A stretch of DNA of 64,000 nucleotides from Spirochaetales bacterium (GTDB taxonomy: Bacteria; Spirochaetota; Spirochaetia; DAHUYW01), in the NCBI GenBank assembly GCA_027306915.1, contig DAHUYW010000001.1, positions 1 through 64,000 of the forward strand. Direction: 5' to 3'. The notes beneath the pieces are model-generated. The model ran no database searches. It saw only the letters and a list, made by a program, of their open reading frames with translations, and was not told the DNA's origin. Each line of letters opens with the position of its first letter. Position 1 is the stretch's first letter. The translations under genes were made by a program, and so were the position numbers. Below are positions 27,116 through 35,640 of this stretch, piece by piece.

Positions 27116-27976
27116 ATGATCGACAAAAGCTCATCCAAACCCTTGTACGTTCAGCTGCAGATGATGTTGGAGCAGAAGATACTGTCCGGTGAGCTGAAGT
27201 CCGGGGATCGGATCCTGTCGGAAAACGAGATGGCGGCCCGATACAAGGTCAGCCGCGTGACCGCTCGACAAGCCATCGAACAGCTAGTGGCCAAGAACAT
27301 CCTTTACCGGAGTCCGGGGAAAGGGACCTTCGTCTCGGAACATGGAACCCCCTACGGCTTCTCTACCATGATGAGCTTCAGTAAGAGCCTTGCGAGCAGA
27401 GGGTTCTCGGTCACTTCGCTGATCCTGGATCAATCCATCATCCCCGCCTCGGAAGAGGTAGCCGAGAACCTGCGGCTCTCCCCCGGCGTCGACGTAGTCA
27501 TCGTAAGGCGTCTGCGAATCGTGGACGGGGTACCGGCCGCCATACATACCTCCTACTTTTCCGCCCGCGCCTATTCTCGAATCCTGGAGAGGGAGCTAAG
27601 CTCAGGTTCGCTCCTTGAGATAGCCGAGGAGGTAAGCGGGACAAAGATGGAGTATTCCCAGGATTCGCTCCGGGCCGTTCCGCTATCGGTGACCGACGCA
27701 GACCTCCTGCACATGCCGCCGGGAAGCCCGATGATGGAGCTGGAGGGCGTCGTGTACGACGACAACAATGTTCCGTGCAGGTACACGAAGGGCGTCTACC
27801 GCGGCGACCTCTTCCGTCTCGACGTGCGAAACTCCAGGACAAATGCGACTCTACTTACCATGCCGCCACTCACCTCCGAAACACCGGTTGAAAAGACTCA
27901 ACAGCGCCAACCCCGCCAGCGTGCGAGGGGGAAGGAGGTCGCGGCGGCTGGCAGCACTAGGAAGGACAACCCATGA
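27116..27976 (+). CDS. GntR-family regulator with UTRA ligand domain
   Basis: 286 residues. The N-terminal winged helix (LYVQLQMMLEQKILSGELKS, ENEMAARYKVSRVTARQAIE) is followed by a UTRA ligand-binding domain (residues about 95-235: FSKSLASRGFSV, VVIVRRLRIVDGVPAAI, Y-S-Q-D-S-L-R-A). About 40 basic, disordered residues end the protein. UTRA domains of the HutC group sense small effectors such as sugar phosphates. The divergent position argues that it represses both arms of the sugar locus. The stop overlaps the transketolase gene. Confidence 0.9.
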   Translation: MIDKSSSKPLYVQLQMMLEQKILSGELKSGDRILSENEMAARYKVSRVTARQAIEQLVAKNILYRSPGKGTFVSEHGTPYGFSTMMSFSKSLASRGFSVTSLILDQSIIPASEEVAENLRLSPGVDVVIVRRLRIVDGVPAAIHTSYFSARAYSRILERELSSGSLLEIAEEVSGTKMEYSQDSLRAVPLSVTDADLLHMPPGSPMMELEGVVYDDNNVPCRYTKGVYRGDLFRLDVRNSRTNATLLTMPPLTSETPVEKTQQRQPRQRARGKEVAAAGSTRKDNP

Positions 27977-28959
27977 AACAAGCTGTCGACGAGCGCAATC
28001 AACGGACCGCCCTTGGCGAGGCCTTCCCCATCCTCGGACGGGAGTTTCCGGATCTCGTTGTCCTGTCACCCGACACCTCCCGCTCGACCGGGGCGGAGAA
28101 GTTCAGGGACGCCTTCCCGCAGCGGTTCCTCTGCACCGGCGTCTCGGAGATGAACACCGTTGCGATGGCTGCAGGTCTCGCGCTTGAGGGTTGGCGACCG
28201 CTGGTCGCGGGGTTTGCAATGTTCGTTGGCGCGAAAGCGTGGGAGCCGATGCGCCAGACGATCGCATATCCCCGGCTGAACGTCACGATTGTCGCCTCTC
28301 ACGGAGGCATCAACGTCGGACCGGACGGGGTGACCCACCAGGCAATCGAGGACATCGCACTGATGCGGGCCGTTCCGGGAATGGTCGTGCTGGCGCCAAC
28401 CGATCCCAATCAGGTACTGCCCGTCGTTCGGGCGGCGCTCAACCACCCGGGCCCGGCCTATGTCCGCCTGGAACGCCACGGCATGCCGGCGCTCACCGAC
28501 GTCGACGCTCCGTTTCACATAGGGGAATCGGTCATGTTGCGATCCGGAGGGAGTGCGACTATCATCGCCGAAGGAGGTATGGCATCGGTCTCGCTGGCGG
28601 CGGCCGATCTGCTCTCGAAGCTGGGCATCGATGTACGAGTCGTCAGCATGACATCGATCAAGCCAATCGACGCACCTGCAATTGTCTCCGCATCTCGCGA
28701 AACCGGCGCAATCGTCTCGGTCGAGGATCACAACAGATACGGCGGACTCGGCTCGGCGGTAGCCGAGGTGCTTTCCTTGCAGGCCCCTGCGCCGCTCGAG
28801 CAGGTGGCCATCGAGGACACCTTCGCCGAAAGCGGAGAGGTGGAGGAGTTGAGGGAGAAGTTCGGATTGTCGCAGCACAACATTGTCTCGGCTGTCGTCC
28901 GCGCCATACAACGCAAAAATGCCGTCTTCGCGATTCAAAAACGAGGAACGCATGAGTAG
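27973..28959 (+). CDS. Split transketolase, C-terminal (pyrimidine-binding) subunit
   Basis: 328 residues. It contains the transketolase pyrimidine domain (LVVLSPDTSRSTGAEKF, GVSEMNTVAMAAGLALEGWRP, SHGGINVGPDGVTHQAIEDI) and the C-terminal domain (DVRVVSMTSIKPIDA). The catalytic Glu lies in VSEMN. It forms one half of a heteromeric transketolase with the next gene. Both halves are needed for two-carbon transfer between sugar phosphates. Here the C-terminal half is encoded first, the reverse of the order in full-length transketolase. Confidence 0.9.
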   Translation: MKQAVDERNQRTALGEAFPILGREFPDLVVLSPDTSRSTGAEKFRDAFPQRFLCTGVSEMNTVAMAAGLALEGWRPLVAGFAMFVGAKAWEPMRQTIAYPRLNVTIVASHGGINVGPDGVTHQAIEDIALMRAVPGMVVLAPTDPNQVLPVVRAALNHPGPAYVRLERHGMPALTDVDAPFHIGESVMLRSGGSATIIAEGGMASVSLAAADLLSKLGIDVRVVSMTSIKPIDAPAIVSASRETGAIVSVEDHNRYGGLGSAVAEVLSLQAPAPLEQVAIEDTFAESGEVEELREKFGLSQHNIVSAVVRAIQRKNAVFAIQKRGTHE

Positions 28960-29812
28960 CTCTCAAACGAACCCTTGGAACGAGACGGATGATAGTCAGC
29001 TCTCTCGCAGGGCGCGAAACCTTCGAATCCACATCGTCCGCATGACAACCGCGGCGGGCAGCGGCCACGTGACCTCGGCTTTCTCCGCAGCAGAGATGGT
29101 GGCGGCTCTCTTTTTCTCGGAGCTCAGGTTCGACGCGAGCAATCCTTCGGAGGAAGATCGGGACAGGTTCATCCTCTCCAAAGGGCATGCAGCCCCGGTG
29201 CTCTACGCTGCGCTGCGCGAGACCGGACTTATCGACGAGGATACGATGCTGAGCCTTCGACAGATCGGCTCGCCGCTACAGGGCCATCCGTACGGTCGGA
29301 CCGTCGGCGTGGATGCCACGACCGGGTCGCTCGGGATCGGGTTGTCGCAGGCAGTAGGACGGGCGATCGGAGCCCGAATGAAGAACCGCTCGACTCGCGT
29401 CTACGCGCTCATGAGTGACGGAGAGTGCGACGAGGGGCAGGTCTGGGAAGCCGCGCTTGCCGCCGCGCACTTCAAGGTGGACAACCTGGCGGTGCTCATC
29501 GATCGTAACAACGCTCAGGTCGACGGCTCCACCGACCACGTCATGAATCTGGAGCCGCTTGCGGCAAAGTGGAAAGCCTTCGGCTGGAATGTGCAGGAGA
29601 TCGATGGTCACGACTTTGGCCAAATTCGCGGCTATCTTGCGGAAGCCCGGTCGCACAGGGGCCAACCCTCGGTTGCGATCGCAAAGACCGTCAAAGGGCA
29701 CGGCGTTTCCTTCGTGGAGAACAACAGCAAGTATCGCCACGCAAGCATTCTCACTCCCGAGGATGCCGAGCGGGCAATCGCGGAGCTCCGCTCTACGAAT
29801 CTGTCGGGATAG
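28952..29812 (+). CDS. Split transketolase, N-terminal (TPP-binding) subunit
   Basis: 286 residues: GSGHVTSAFSAAEMVAALFF, DRFILSKGHAAPVLYA, GSLGIGLSQAVGRAIG and the TPP/Mg site SDGECDEGQVWEAALAAAHF. It is the N-terminal half of a split transketolase. The start at 28952 has GAGGAA 4 bases upstream and overlaps the end of the partner gene by 8 bases. It should cooperate with the xylulokinase-like kinase product in the pentose phosphate pathway. Confidence 0.9.
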   Translation: MSSSQTNPWNETDDSQLSRRARNLRIHIVRMTTAAGSGHVTSAFSAAEMVAALFFSELRFDASNPSEEDRDRFILSKGHAAPVLYAALRETGLIDEDTMLSLRQIGSPLQGHPYGRTVGVDATTGSLGIGLSQAVGRAIGARMKNRSTRVYALMSDGECDEGQVWEAALAAAHFKVDNLAVLIDRNNAQVDGSTDHVMNLEPLAAKWKAFGWNVQEIDGHDFGQIRGYLAEARSHRGQPSVAIAKTVKGHGVSFVENNSKYRHASILTPEDAERAIAELRSTNLSG

Positions 29813-29816
29813 CACG

Positions 29817-30677
29817 GTGGAAATCGAAGCCATTGCAGAGCTGGAAGGCATCGACTCACACCAGCACTTCGTCGATGTCGATCGGTTCGAATACTACTGG
29901 ATGCAGTCTCTCCCGGAAGGCTTCCATCGACCTTTCACCCCGGATCTCGTTCTTCCGGAGATGTCGAACCTGGGAATTCGATGTTCCGTCGTTGTGCAGG
30001 CACATCCTTCCGCAGACGAGACCTGGGCTCTCGTCGAGCTTGCCTCCCGCTTTCCCTTCATCCGTGCGATCGTGGCCTCGATCGATCTCAGCGAGCCGGA
30101 CATAGAGGAGACGCTGCAGAAATATCAGAGCGAGCCTCTCATTCGCGGAGTCCGTCATCAACAGGCCGAGGATGGCGAGGCGGACTGGTTCTTGCATGCC
30201 AATGTGATGCGAGGGCTCAAGGCCGTCGAGATGTCCGGCCTCGTGTGTGATGTCCTATGCCGCCCTCATCAGCTTCATGCGCTTCCGGAGATCGCGGACG
30301 CCTGTCCGACCTTGCGCATCGTGCTTGAGCACGCCGGCAAGCCCCCCATACGCCTTTCTCAGTTTGACGGGTGGGCCAAGGACATCGAAGGCCTGAGCTC
30401 GAAACGGAACGTGTGCTGCAAGCTGTCGGAGCTTGTCACTCAGGCGGACTGGCAGACGTGGGAGGTTGATGACCTCCGTCCCTACGTGAATCACTGCCTC
30501 GCTGTTTTCGGATATGATCGCTTAATGTGGGGAAGCGGTTGGCCGGTTTGCCTCCTCGCTTCGAACTATCAACTGACGCTGAGCTCGATTCTTGACGCCC
30601 TGCCCGGCCCGACCGAGAGCGAGCTTCTGCGCCTTCTGCGCACCAACGCGCTCGACTGGTACGGGATTAAGCCCTAG
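29817..30677 (+). CDS. Amidohydrolase-family lactonase-like protein (COG3618 type)
   Basis: 286 residues starting at a GTG 4 bases after the transketolase stop. IDSHQHF at the N-terminus is the HxH metal motif of amidohydrolase_2 proteins. LEHAGKPP and LMWGSGWPV are the later metal-ligand segments, although the final motif is GSGWP rather than the usual GSDWP. L-fuconolactonase and related sugar lactonases belong here. The locus may therefore handle a sugar oxidised to a lactone by the Gfo/Idh enzyme. The Asp-to-Gly-like change near WGSG could affect activity. Confidence 0.8.
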   Translation: MEIEAIAELEGIDSHQHFVDVDRFEYYWMQSLPEGFHRPFTPDLVLPEMSNLGIRCSVVVQAHPSADETWALVELASRFPFIRAIVASIDLSEPDIEETLQKYQSEPLIRGVRHQQAEDGEADWFLHANVMRGLKAVEMSGLVCDVLCRPHQLHALPEIADACPTLRIVLEHAGKPPIRLSQFDGWAKDIEGLSSKRNVCCKLSELVTQADWQTWEVDDLRPYVNHCLAVFGYDRLMWGSGWPVCLLASNYQLTLSSILDALPGPTESELLRLLRTNALDWYGIKP

Positions 30678-30756
30678 GGCGAACCCCGATTGCCGCCCGC
30701 CTTGACATCCCTCCCTTCCCCGCGAAAGATCATGATGCGCCCACAGGAGTAGAAAA

Positions 30757-32349
30757 ATGACCACCCTCGAATACAAGAATCTCGATCAAACGGCGGCCTT
30801 CAAGAAGCTCAAAGACCTTGCCCGGGTCGATCTTCATGCTGCGCTCGGACCCGAGCGCATCGCCTCCCATTCCATTCCCATGGCAGCGGGGCTCACCTTC
30901 AACTACGCCGCCCGACAGGTCGACGACAAGATCCTCGCCGCCCTCAGCGACCTCGCCCGCGAGCAGCAGCTCTTGTCGAAGTATCGCGCCCTCGCCGGGG
31001 GCGAGATCATGAACACCGGCGAGAAGCGGATGGTGCTCCACCACCTCGTGCGGGGCCAGCTCGCAGGCAATGTTGTCTCGGAGGGGAGGAATCTCAGAGC
31101 CTTCTACGAAGAGCAGCGGGGTCGCTTCAGCAGCTTCGCGGAGGCCGTTCATGCGGGTACGATCCGCGGCTCGACGGGAAAGCCCTTCACGACCGTCGTG
31201 CAGATCGGCATCGGCGGCTCGGACCTGGGGCCGCGAGCGCTCTACCTCGCCCTGCAGACCTACGCTGCGAGCCGGCCCGGCCTTTTGAAGATGCGGGCGC
31301 GCTTTATTTCCAACGTCGACCCGGACGACGCGAACGAAACCCTCCGGGACCTCGACTTCGAGCGCTCGCTCTTCATCCTCGTCTCCAAGAGCGGAACCAC
31401 CCAGGAAACCCTCACCAACCGCGAGTTTGTCCTTGAGAAGATGCGCGCCGCTCGAGTTCCGGGGCTCGCCCCCGAACGTCATATGATCGCCGTCACGAGC
31501 GAGACGAGCCCCCTCGCGAAGTCCAAGGATTACCTCGACTCCTTCTACATCGACGATTTCATCGGCGGGCGTTACTCTGCGACAAGCGCGGTCGGCGGGG
31601 TGCTCCTCACCCTCGCCTACGGAAGCGGCTTCTTCGAGGCGATCCTGAAAGGGGCGCACGAGGCCGATCGGACCGCCCTCGAAGAGGACATCCACAAGAA
31701 TCCGAGCCTCATGGATGCCCTCATCGGCGTCTACGAGCGGAACATCCTGGGCTACCCCACTGTTGCGGTGCTTCCCTACAGCCAGGCCCTCCTCCGCTTT
31801 CCCGCCCACCTCCAGCAGCTCGACATGGAGTCGAACGGCAAGAGCGTGAATCGCTCGGGCGAGCCGGTTTCCTATCGGACCGGCCCGATCGTTTTCGGCG
31901 AGCCGGGCACCAACGGCCAGCACTCCTTCTACCAGCTTCTCCACCAGGGGACCGACACGGTCCCCCTTCAGTTCATGGGGTTCCAGGAGTCGCAGGATGC
32001 TTTCGATTTGGTCACCGAGGGGGTGAAGAGCCGCACGAAGCTCTCGGCGAACCTCGCGGCGCAGATCGTCGCCTTCGGGCTCGGGAAGAGCGACTCGAAT
32101 CCTAACAAGGGCTTCGCAGGGAACCGCCCCTCGAGCCTTATCTACGGAAAACAGCTCACCCCCGAGTCGCTCGGCGCCTTGCTCGCGCACTATGAGAACA
32201 AGGTGATGTTCCAGGGCTTCCTCTGGAACATCAACTCCTTCGACCAGGAGGGAGTCCAGCTCGGCAAGGTCCTCACGAACCGGATCCTCAAGCGTGAAGG
32301 GCTCGATCCGGTTATCACCGCCTACGCGAAGGTGCTCGGGGTGATCTAG
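30757..32349 (+). CDS. pgi: Glucose-6-phosphate isomerase
   Basis: 530 residues with clear family signatures: TVVQIGIGGSDLGPRALYLA, FILVSKSGTTQET, GGRYSATSAVGG and EPGTNGQHSFYQLLHQG. It interconverts glucose 6-phosphate and fructose 6-phosphate in the cytosol. AGGAG lies 7 bases before the start. A weak TTGACA (30702-30707) precedes it. Its stop codon coincides with the left edge of the GC-rich dispersed repeat. Confidence 0.95.
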   Translation: MTTLEYKNLDQTAAFKKLKDLARVDLHAALGPERIASHSIPMAAGLTFNYAARQVDDKILAALSDLAREQQLLSKYRALAGGEIMNTGEKRMVLHHLVRGQLAGNVVSEGRNLRAFYEEQRGRFSSFAEAVHAGTIRGSTGKPFTTVVQIGIGGSDLGPRALYLALQTYAASRPGLLKMRARFISNVDPDDANETLRDLDFERSLFILVSKSGTTQETLTNREFVLEKMRAARVPGLAPERHMIAVTSETSPLAKSKDYLDSFYIDDFIGGRYSATSAVGGVLLTLAYGSGFFEAILKGAHEADRTALEEDIHKNPSLMDALIGVYERNILGYPTVAVLPYSQALLRFPAHLQQLDMESNGKSVNRSGEPVSYRTGPIVFGEPGTNGQHSFYQLLHQGTDTVPLQFMGFQESQDAFDLVTEGVKSRTKLSANLAAQIVAFGLGKSDSNPNKGFAGNRPSSLIYGKQLTPESLGALLAHYENKVMFQGFLWNINSFDQEGVQLGKVLTNRILKREGLDPVITAYAKVLGVI

Positions 32350-32775
32350 GCGCGCCCCTCGGCGGCGGCCTAGCCGGCGCGCGCGGGGAGATGAGAAGCA
32401 GCGTGCTCCGACGCGCCGAAACGCCAACGCCACGCAGCCCTGCTCGCCCTCTTTGTCGGTCTCGCCACTTCCCCCTTTCTTCCAGCTGCGATCGTTCGCC
32501 TTCGCGCGAGGAGCCGCTCATCGAGCGGTCTGGCTGCCTAACCAGCGCAAGTGCGCGCGCTGCTTCTCATCTCCCCGCGCGGTGGTACCATGGTCGCACC
32601 GCGCAAGGGTCGCTCCCCAGAAGGGGGCCACACTGCGGCTTTTCCGCCGCCGACGGTCGGGTGCTCCGGGGGTTCCGTCCGGGCGCCGCTGTCTGTAGTC
32701 CGCGGCGACCGCCGGCCCAAGCGCGCCCGGACCGCTTCGCGCCCCTTCGCCCCCTCGCGCGACCAGGAGGGGTTC
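32347..32775 (+). repeat. GC-rich dispersed repeat, copy A (left flank of island)
   Basis: Two blocks match, in inverted orientation, a second copy at 38407-38604. The first is a perfect match of about 23 bases starting at the pgi stop codon (32347-32369). The second is a core at 32650-32761 that differs from its partner by only a few bases over about 110. The stretch 32572-32649 matches more loosely. Between the blocks lies an extra segment bounded by a 23-base inverted repeat (32381-32403 and 32558-32580). No protein is encoded. Confidence 0.75.
32381..32580. repeat. Segment with 23-base terminal inverted repeats
   Basis: Bases 32381-32403 and 32558-32580 are perfect reverse complements (GCGCGGGGAGATGAGAAGCA plus GCG), separated by 154 bases. 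This looks like a small non-autonomous element inserted in copy A of the larger repeat. No target-site duplication was confirmed by eye. Confidence 0.5.
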
Positions 32776-32925
32776 CTCTGGACTTTCGTTGGTTGGCGTC
32801 CGATCCGGTGAAAACAAAGTCGTTGAGGAGGAATGTGGATACGGGCAAGATCACTATGGTCAATATAGTGACTCTCGACGGGGTGATGCAGGCGCCGGCG
32901 TCGCCGCTCCAGTCGCGGCCGGATC

Positions 32926-33528
32926 CTATTGCCACCTCCGCACGTCGAGGATCTCGCCGTTGTGCTTGCCTTCGACGGCTTCCTGGTAGGCTCGCGCGAA
33001 GGTGCGGACCGGAAGGCCGATCGACTGGTCCATGCCAAGGGCCTTGAGGGTCTCGGTGGCGAAGGGAGGACTCACGATGTTGATGCGGACTCCGCGCGGC
33101 ATCTGGAGCGCTGCGGCGCCGACGAAGCCTTCGAGGCCGGCGTTCACAAGGCTGATGGCCGCGCTCCCGGGCATAGGCTCCCGCGCGAGCACCCCGCTCG
33201 TGAGGGTGAACGAGCCGTTGTCCTTCACCGTGGCGAGCCCGATCCGCACGAGGTTCACCTGGCCCATGAGCTTGTCGTTGAGCCCGAGTGCGAAATCCTC
33301 ATCCGTCAGCTTCACAAGCTCGCCGAAGGCGGCCCGTCCGGCGGCGCTCACGAGCGCGTCGAAGGCGCCGACCTTTCTGAACATGGCCTCGATCGATTGC
33401 CGCGAGGTGATATCCACGCGAAGGTCCCCGCTCGAGTGGCCGACCGCCATGATCTCGTGCCTTGAGCCGAGCGCCTTGACGATCTCCTTTCCGATGAGCC
33501 CCGTTGCGCCGATTACTACGACTTTCAT
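32926..33528 (-). CDS. Short-chain dehydrogenase/reductase (atypical, about 200 residues)
   Basis: 200 residues: VVVIGATGLIGKEIVKALGS is the cofactor-binding motif, followed by VDITSRQSIEAMF and ALVSAAGRA. The usual YxxxK is not evident; an Asn-Ala-Gly-Leu-Glu segment replaces it, as in the short SDR group. The start at 33528 has a GAGGAGCGAGGA tract just before the ATG. It is the first gene inside the repeat-flanked island. Substrate unknown. Confidence 0.82.
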   Translation of the reverse strand: MKVVVIGATGLIGKEIVKALGSRHEIMAVGHSSGDLRVDITSRQSIEAMFRKVGAFDALVSAAGRAAFGELVKLTDEDFALGLNDKLMGQVNLVRIGLATVKDNGSFTLTSGVLAREPMPGSAAISLVNAGLEGFVGAAALQMPRGVRINIVSPPFATETLKALGMDQSIGLPVRTFARAYQEAVEGKHNGEILDVRRWQ

Positions 33529-34146
33529 TCCTCGCTCCTCATGTCTGTAATGCCCTAAAGATACCCGCCGGGAATCGGTTCGGCAACGGGCCCAATGCAA
33601 TCGCTGCGAGCCGTCCCGGCACCTCGAGGCCGCCTTGCAGATCGCCCGCACGGGATTCACGAGCGCCGCGCTCGCCTCCTGCCCGAACACCACCCGCGCC
33701 GCCTCCAGCGCCTTCACGTAGGCCCCGCTGCGGCCTTCGGTCGTTCCTACGCGCTCTGCCCGCCTGCCACGCGGCGTGCAGTGGCTCCCGCGCGACGTTC
33801 CCGCCCCGGCGGGGCACACTGCATCACCCCGGGAAAGACACAGGTTGTCGAAATGTCTTAGCGCATACATGATCGATGTCAGAAGGTCTGTGTGCCAGTG
33901 GCAATTGCTCTTTCCTGCGAGAAGAGTGGGAGCCTGATCGCGCCGTCGTCCGTGCCGTCGAATAGAGCCGGTTGTCCATGTACGATCGCTTCGCGAGTTC
34001 GGCGGGTTACGAGCTCGTGCGCCTCGAAAGGTGCAGTCGTTCCGTAAATGCGCAAAAAAGGATGCCGAGAGCTCCGGAAGGCTGACGCGAAAGACACTGA
34101 TTGACCTCAAGCTCGAGCGCCCGACCACACCGAAGCGAGGTCGCGA
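33529..34146. other. Decayed non-coding region within the island
   Basis: About 620 bases with no intact gene. Short open frames on both strands are arginine/serine-rich shadows. It leads directly into the broken IS256-type transposase and is probably debris from earlier insertions. Confidence 0.5.
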
Positions 34147-34718
34147 TGACGAAAGACAGTATGGCATTGAGGGAGCTCGCCGAGGCCAAGATCGGCGCAG
34201 TGCTCGCGGAGCGGACCGAGGACCGAGCCACCCACCGCAACGGCTACCGTGACCGGAGCTTGCAGATAAGGATAGGCGAGCTGAGCCTGAAGATCCCCAA
34301 GCTGCGCGAGGGAAGCTGCTTCCCGTCCTTCCTGGAACCAAGGCGATGCTCGGAACACGCCCTGGTCGCTGTGATCCAGGAAGCCTATATCCAGGGGTCA
34401 GCACCCGGAAGGTCGATGAACTGGTCCAGGTCATGGGAATGTCGGGGATCTCCAAGAGGCAGGTGTCAAAGCTCTGCGGTGAACCGGACGAGCAGGCGGC
34501 GCTGTTCCTGAAGCGGCCCCTGATGGGCCAATGGACCTACCTGAAGGTCCGGGACAACGAACGGGTGATGGGCAAGGCCGTTGTCGTTGCCGTGGGGGTC
34601 ACCCAGGACGGGCGCCGGGAAGTCCTGGGGATCTCGGATGCTCACGAGGGACTGACAGCCGCCATCGCCAAGTTGATGGGATGCGCATGGCAACGCTGCC
34701 GGGTCCACCTCAGTCCAT
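34147..34718 (+). pseudogene. IS256-family transposase, frameshifted and truncated
   Basis: From the ATG at 34147 the frame reads like the N-terminal third of an IS256 transposase: THRNGYRDRSLQIRIGELSL, KIPKLREGSCFPSFLEPRR, ALVAVIQEAYIQG. At about 34395 the frame shifts by one base and continues as STRKVDELVQVMGMSGISKR, then FLKRPLMGQWTYLKVRDNER. The Leu-Asp-Ala-Thr-Tyr segment with the first catalytic Asp is missing. After GCAWQRCRVHLS the similarity ends, so the C-terminal catalytic half is lost. It is not functional. Confidence 0.85.
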
Positions 34719-34770
34719 ACGCTTATCGAGACCGCCAAGCTCAACGGGTGGGAGCCGCCGGCCGACCTGA
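34719..34770 (+). mobile_element. IS66-like transposase tail fragment
   Basis: Immediately after the IS256 remnant a different frame reads TLIETAKLNGWEP. This matches the conserved C-terminal ETAKLNG motif of IS66-family transposases. Only about 15 residues are recognisable. It suggests that one dead element was cut by, or recombined with, another. Confidence 0.45.
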
Positions 34771-34835
34771 CGGTAGTCCCGAAGCGGCTCCCCGCACTAG
34801 ATGGGATGAGCGGTGAAGCCCACCTCAAACAAATC

Positions 34836-34853
34836 TTGACAGCATCCTGTCAA
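34836..34853. promoter_or_regulatory. Perfect palindrome upstream of marR-type gene (probable operator)
   Basis: TTGACAG-CATC-CTGTCAA is a perfect inverted repeat with 7-base arms, the size of a MarR-dimer site, 17 bases before the start codon. Its left arm includes TTGACA, which could serve as a -35. A TATTAC at 34856-34861 is a possible -10, but the spacing would be short (14). Confidence 0.6.
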
Positions 34854-34870
34854 AATATTACCCTTCGCAC

Positions 34871-35308
34871 ATGGAGCCCCCCACTGATCTTCCAAGCCAG
34901 TTCGCCCTCATCATCTTTCGCCTCAACGGCCTGTTGATGCGAATCGGCGAACGGATCACGCGGGAGCTAGGTCAAAGTAGCGCCCGATGGCAGGTTCTTG
35001 GTCGCGTCGGCTTCGTGACCCAAACGGTGGCACAAATGGCCCGCGACATGGGGCTTGCTCGCCAAAGTGTGCAGCGGGTTGCCGATCTGCTGGCGGCTGA
35101 GGGGCTGGCGGAGTTCAAAGTCAATCATAGCGATCAGCGAACAAAGCTGGTGGAAATAACTCCTGCAGGACGGGCAGTGCTGACTGCAATCTACCAACGA
35201 AATAAGGAATGGTCCCAACGGGTTCAAACTCGACTGGACCCGGAAATGTTACTGGGAGTCATAGAAGAGCTTGAACAAATCGGACGCATCCTGGAGGAGG
35301 ACATCTGA
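34871..35308 (+). CDS. MarR-family transcriptional regulator
   Basis: 145 residues with a winged helix-turn-helix in the centre (TVAQMARDMGLARQSVQRVA, DLLAAEGLAEFKVNHSDQRT, KLVEITPAG) and helical ends for dimerisation. No Shine-Dalgarno sequence precedes the ATG, which is close to the likely transcription start. The stop overlaps the DUF1905 gene (TGATG), so that small protein is the probable regulated partner. Base composition here looks lower in GC than in the flanking genes, hinting at acquisition. Confidence 0.88.
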   Translation: MEPPTDLPSQFALIIFRLNGLLMRIGERITRELGQSSARWQVLGRVGFVTQTVAQMARDMGLARQSVQRVADLLAAEGLAEFKVNHSDQRTKLVEITPAGRAVLTAIYQRNKEWSQRVQTRLDPEMLLGVIEELEQIGRILEEDI

Positions 35309-35595
35309 TGGATGGAATATTCACGGCGACAATCATCAAGGAGGAGGTCAAAGGTGGATGGACCTATGTGCTTTGGCCCGATTCCGCTACCTATCTAGGT
35401 ACGGGCAAAGCGGCCAAGGTTGAGGGGACAATGGATGGTCACGATTTTCAGGCGACCTTTCTTCCCTGGGGTGGTGGCTCGCACATGCTTCCGATCAAAG
35501 CATCCCTCCTGAAAGTCCTCAAGAAGCAACCTGGGGACACCGTCGAGGTCCGGCTGCGCAAAACCCCGGAATCCTCGGCAAAAACTCACGACTAA
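35308..35595 (+). CDS. DUF1905 family protein
   Basis: 95 residues: FTATIIKEEVKGGWTYVLWP, KAAKVEGTMDGHDFQATFLP and GDTVEVRL are the DUF1905 pattern. The fold is a small beta barrel; the function is not known. It is translationally coupled to the MarR-type gene upstream through TGATG. Confidence 0.85.
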   Translation: MDGIFTATIIKEEVKGGWTYVLWPDSATYLGTGKAAKVEGTMDGHDFQATFLPWGGGSHMLPIKASLLKVLKKQPGDTVEVRLRKTPESSAKTHD

Positions 35596-35640
35596 ACGTG
35601 AGCCCGCTATTGGCTTGAATGACTATGAAAGGAGATACCG

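Noticed and set aside
30730..32433. 567-codon open frame on the minus strand
   Set aside because: Antisense to pgi, which is unambiguous.
32926..34455. A 509-residue version of the SDR gene
   Set aside because: The extra 309 N-terminal residues are Ser/Arg-rich and antisense to transposase remnants; a strong SD marks the ATG at 33528.
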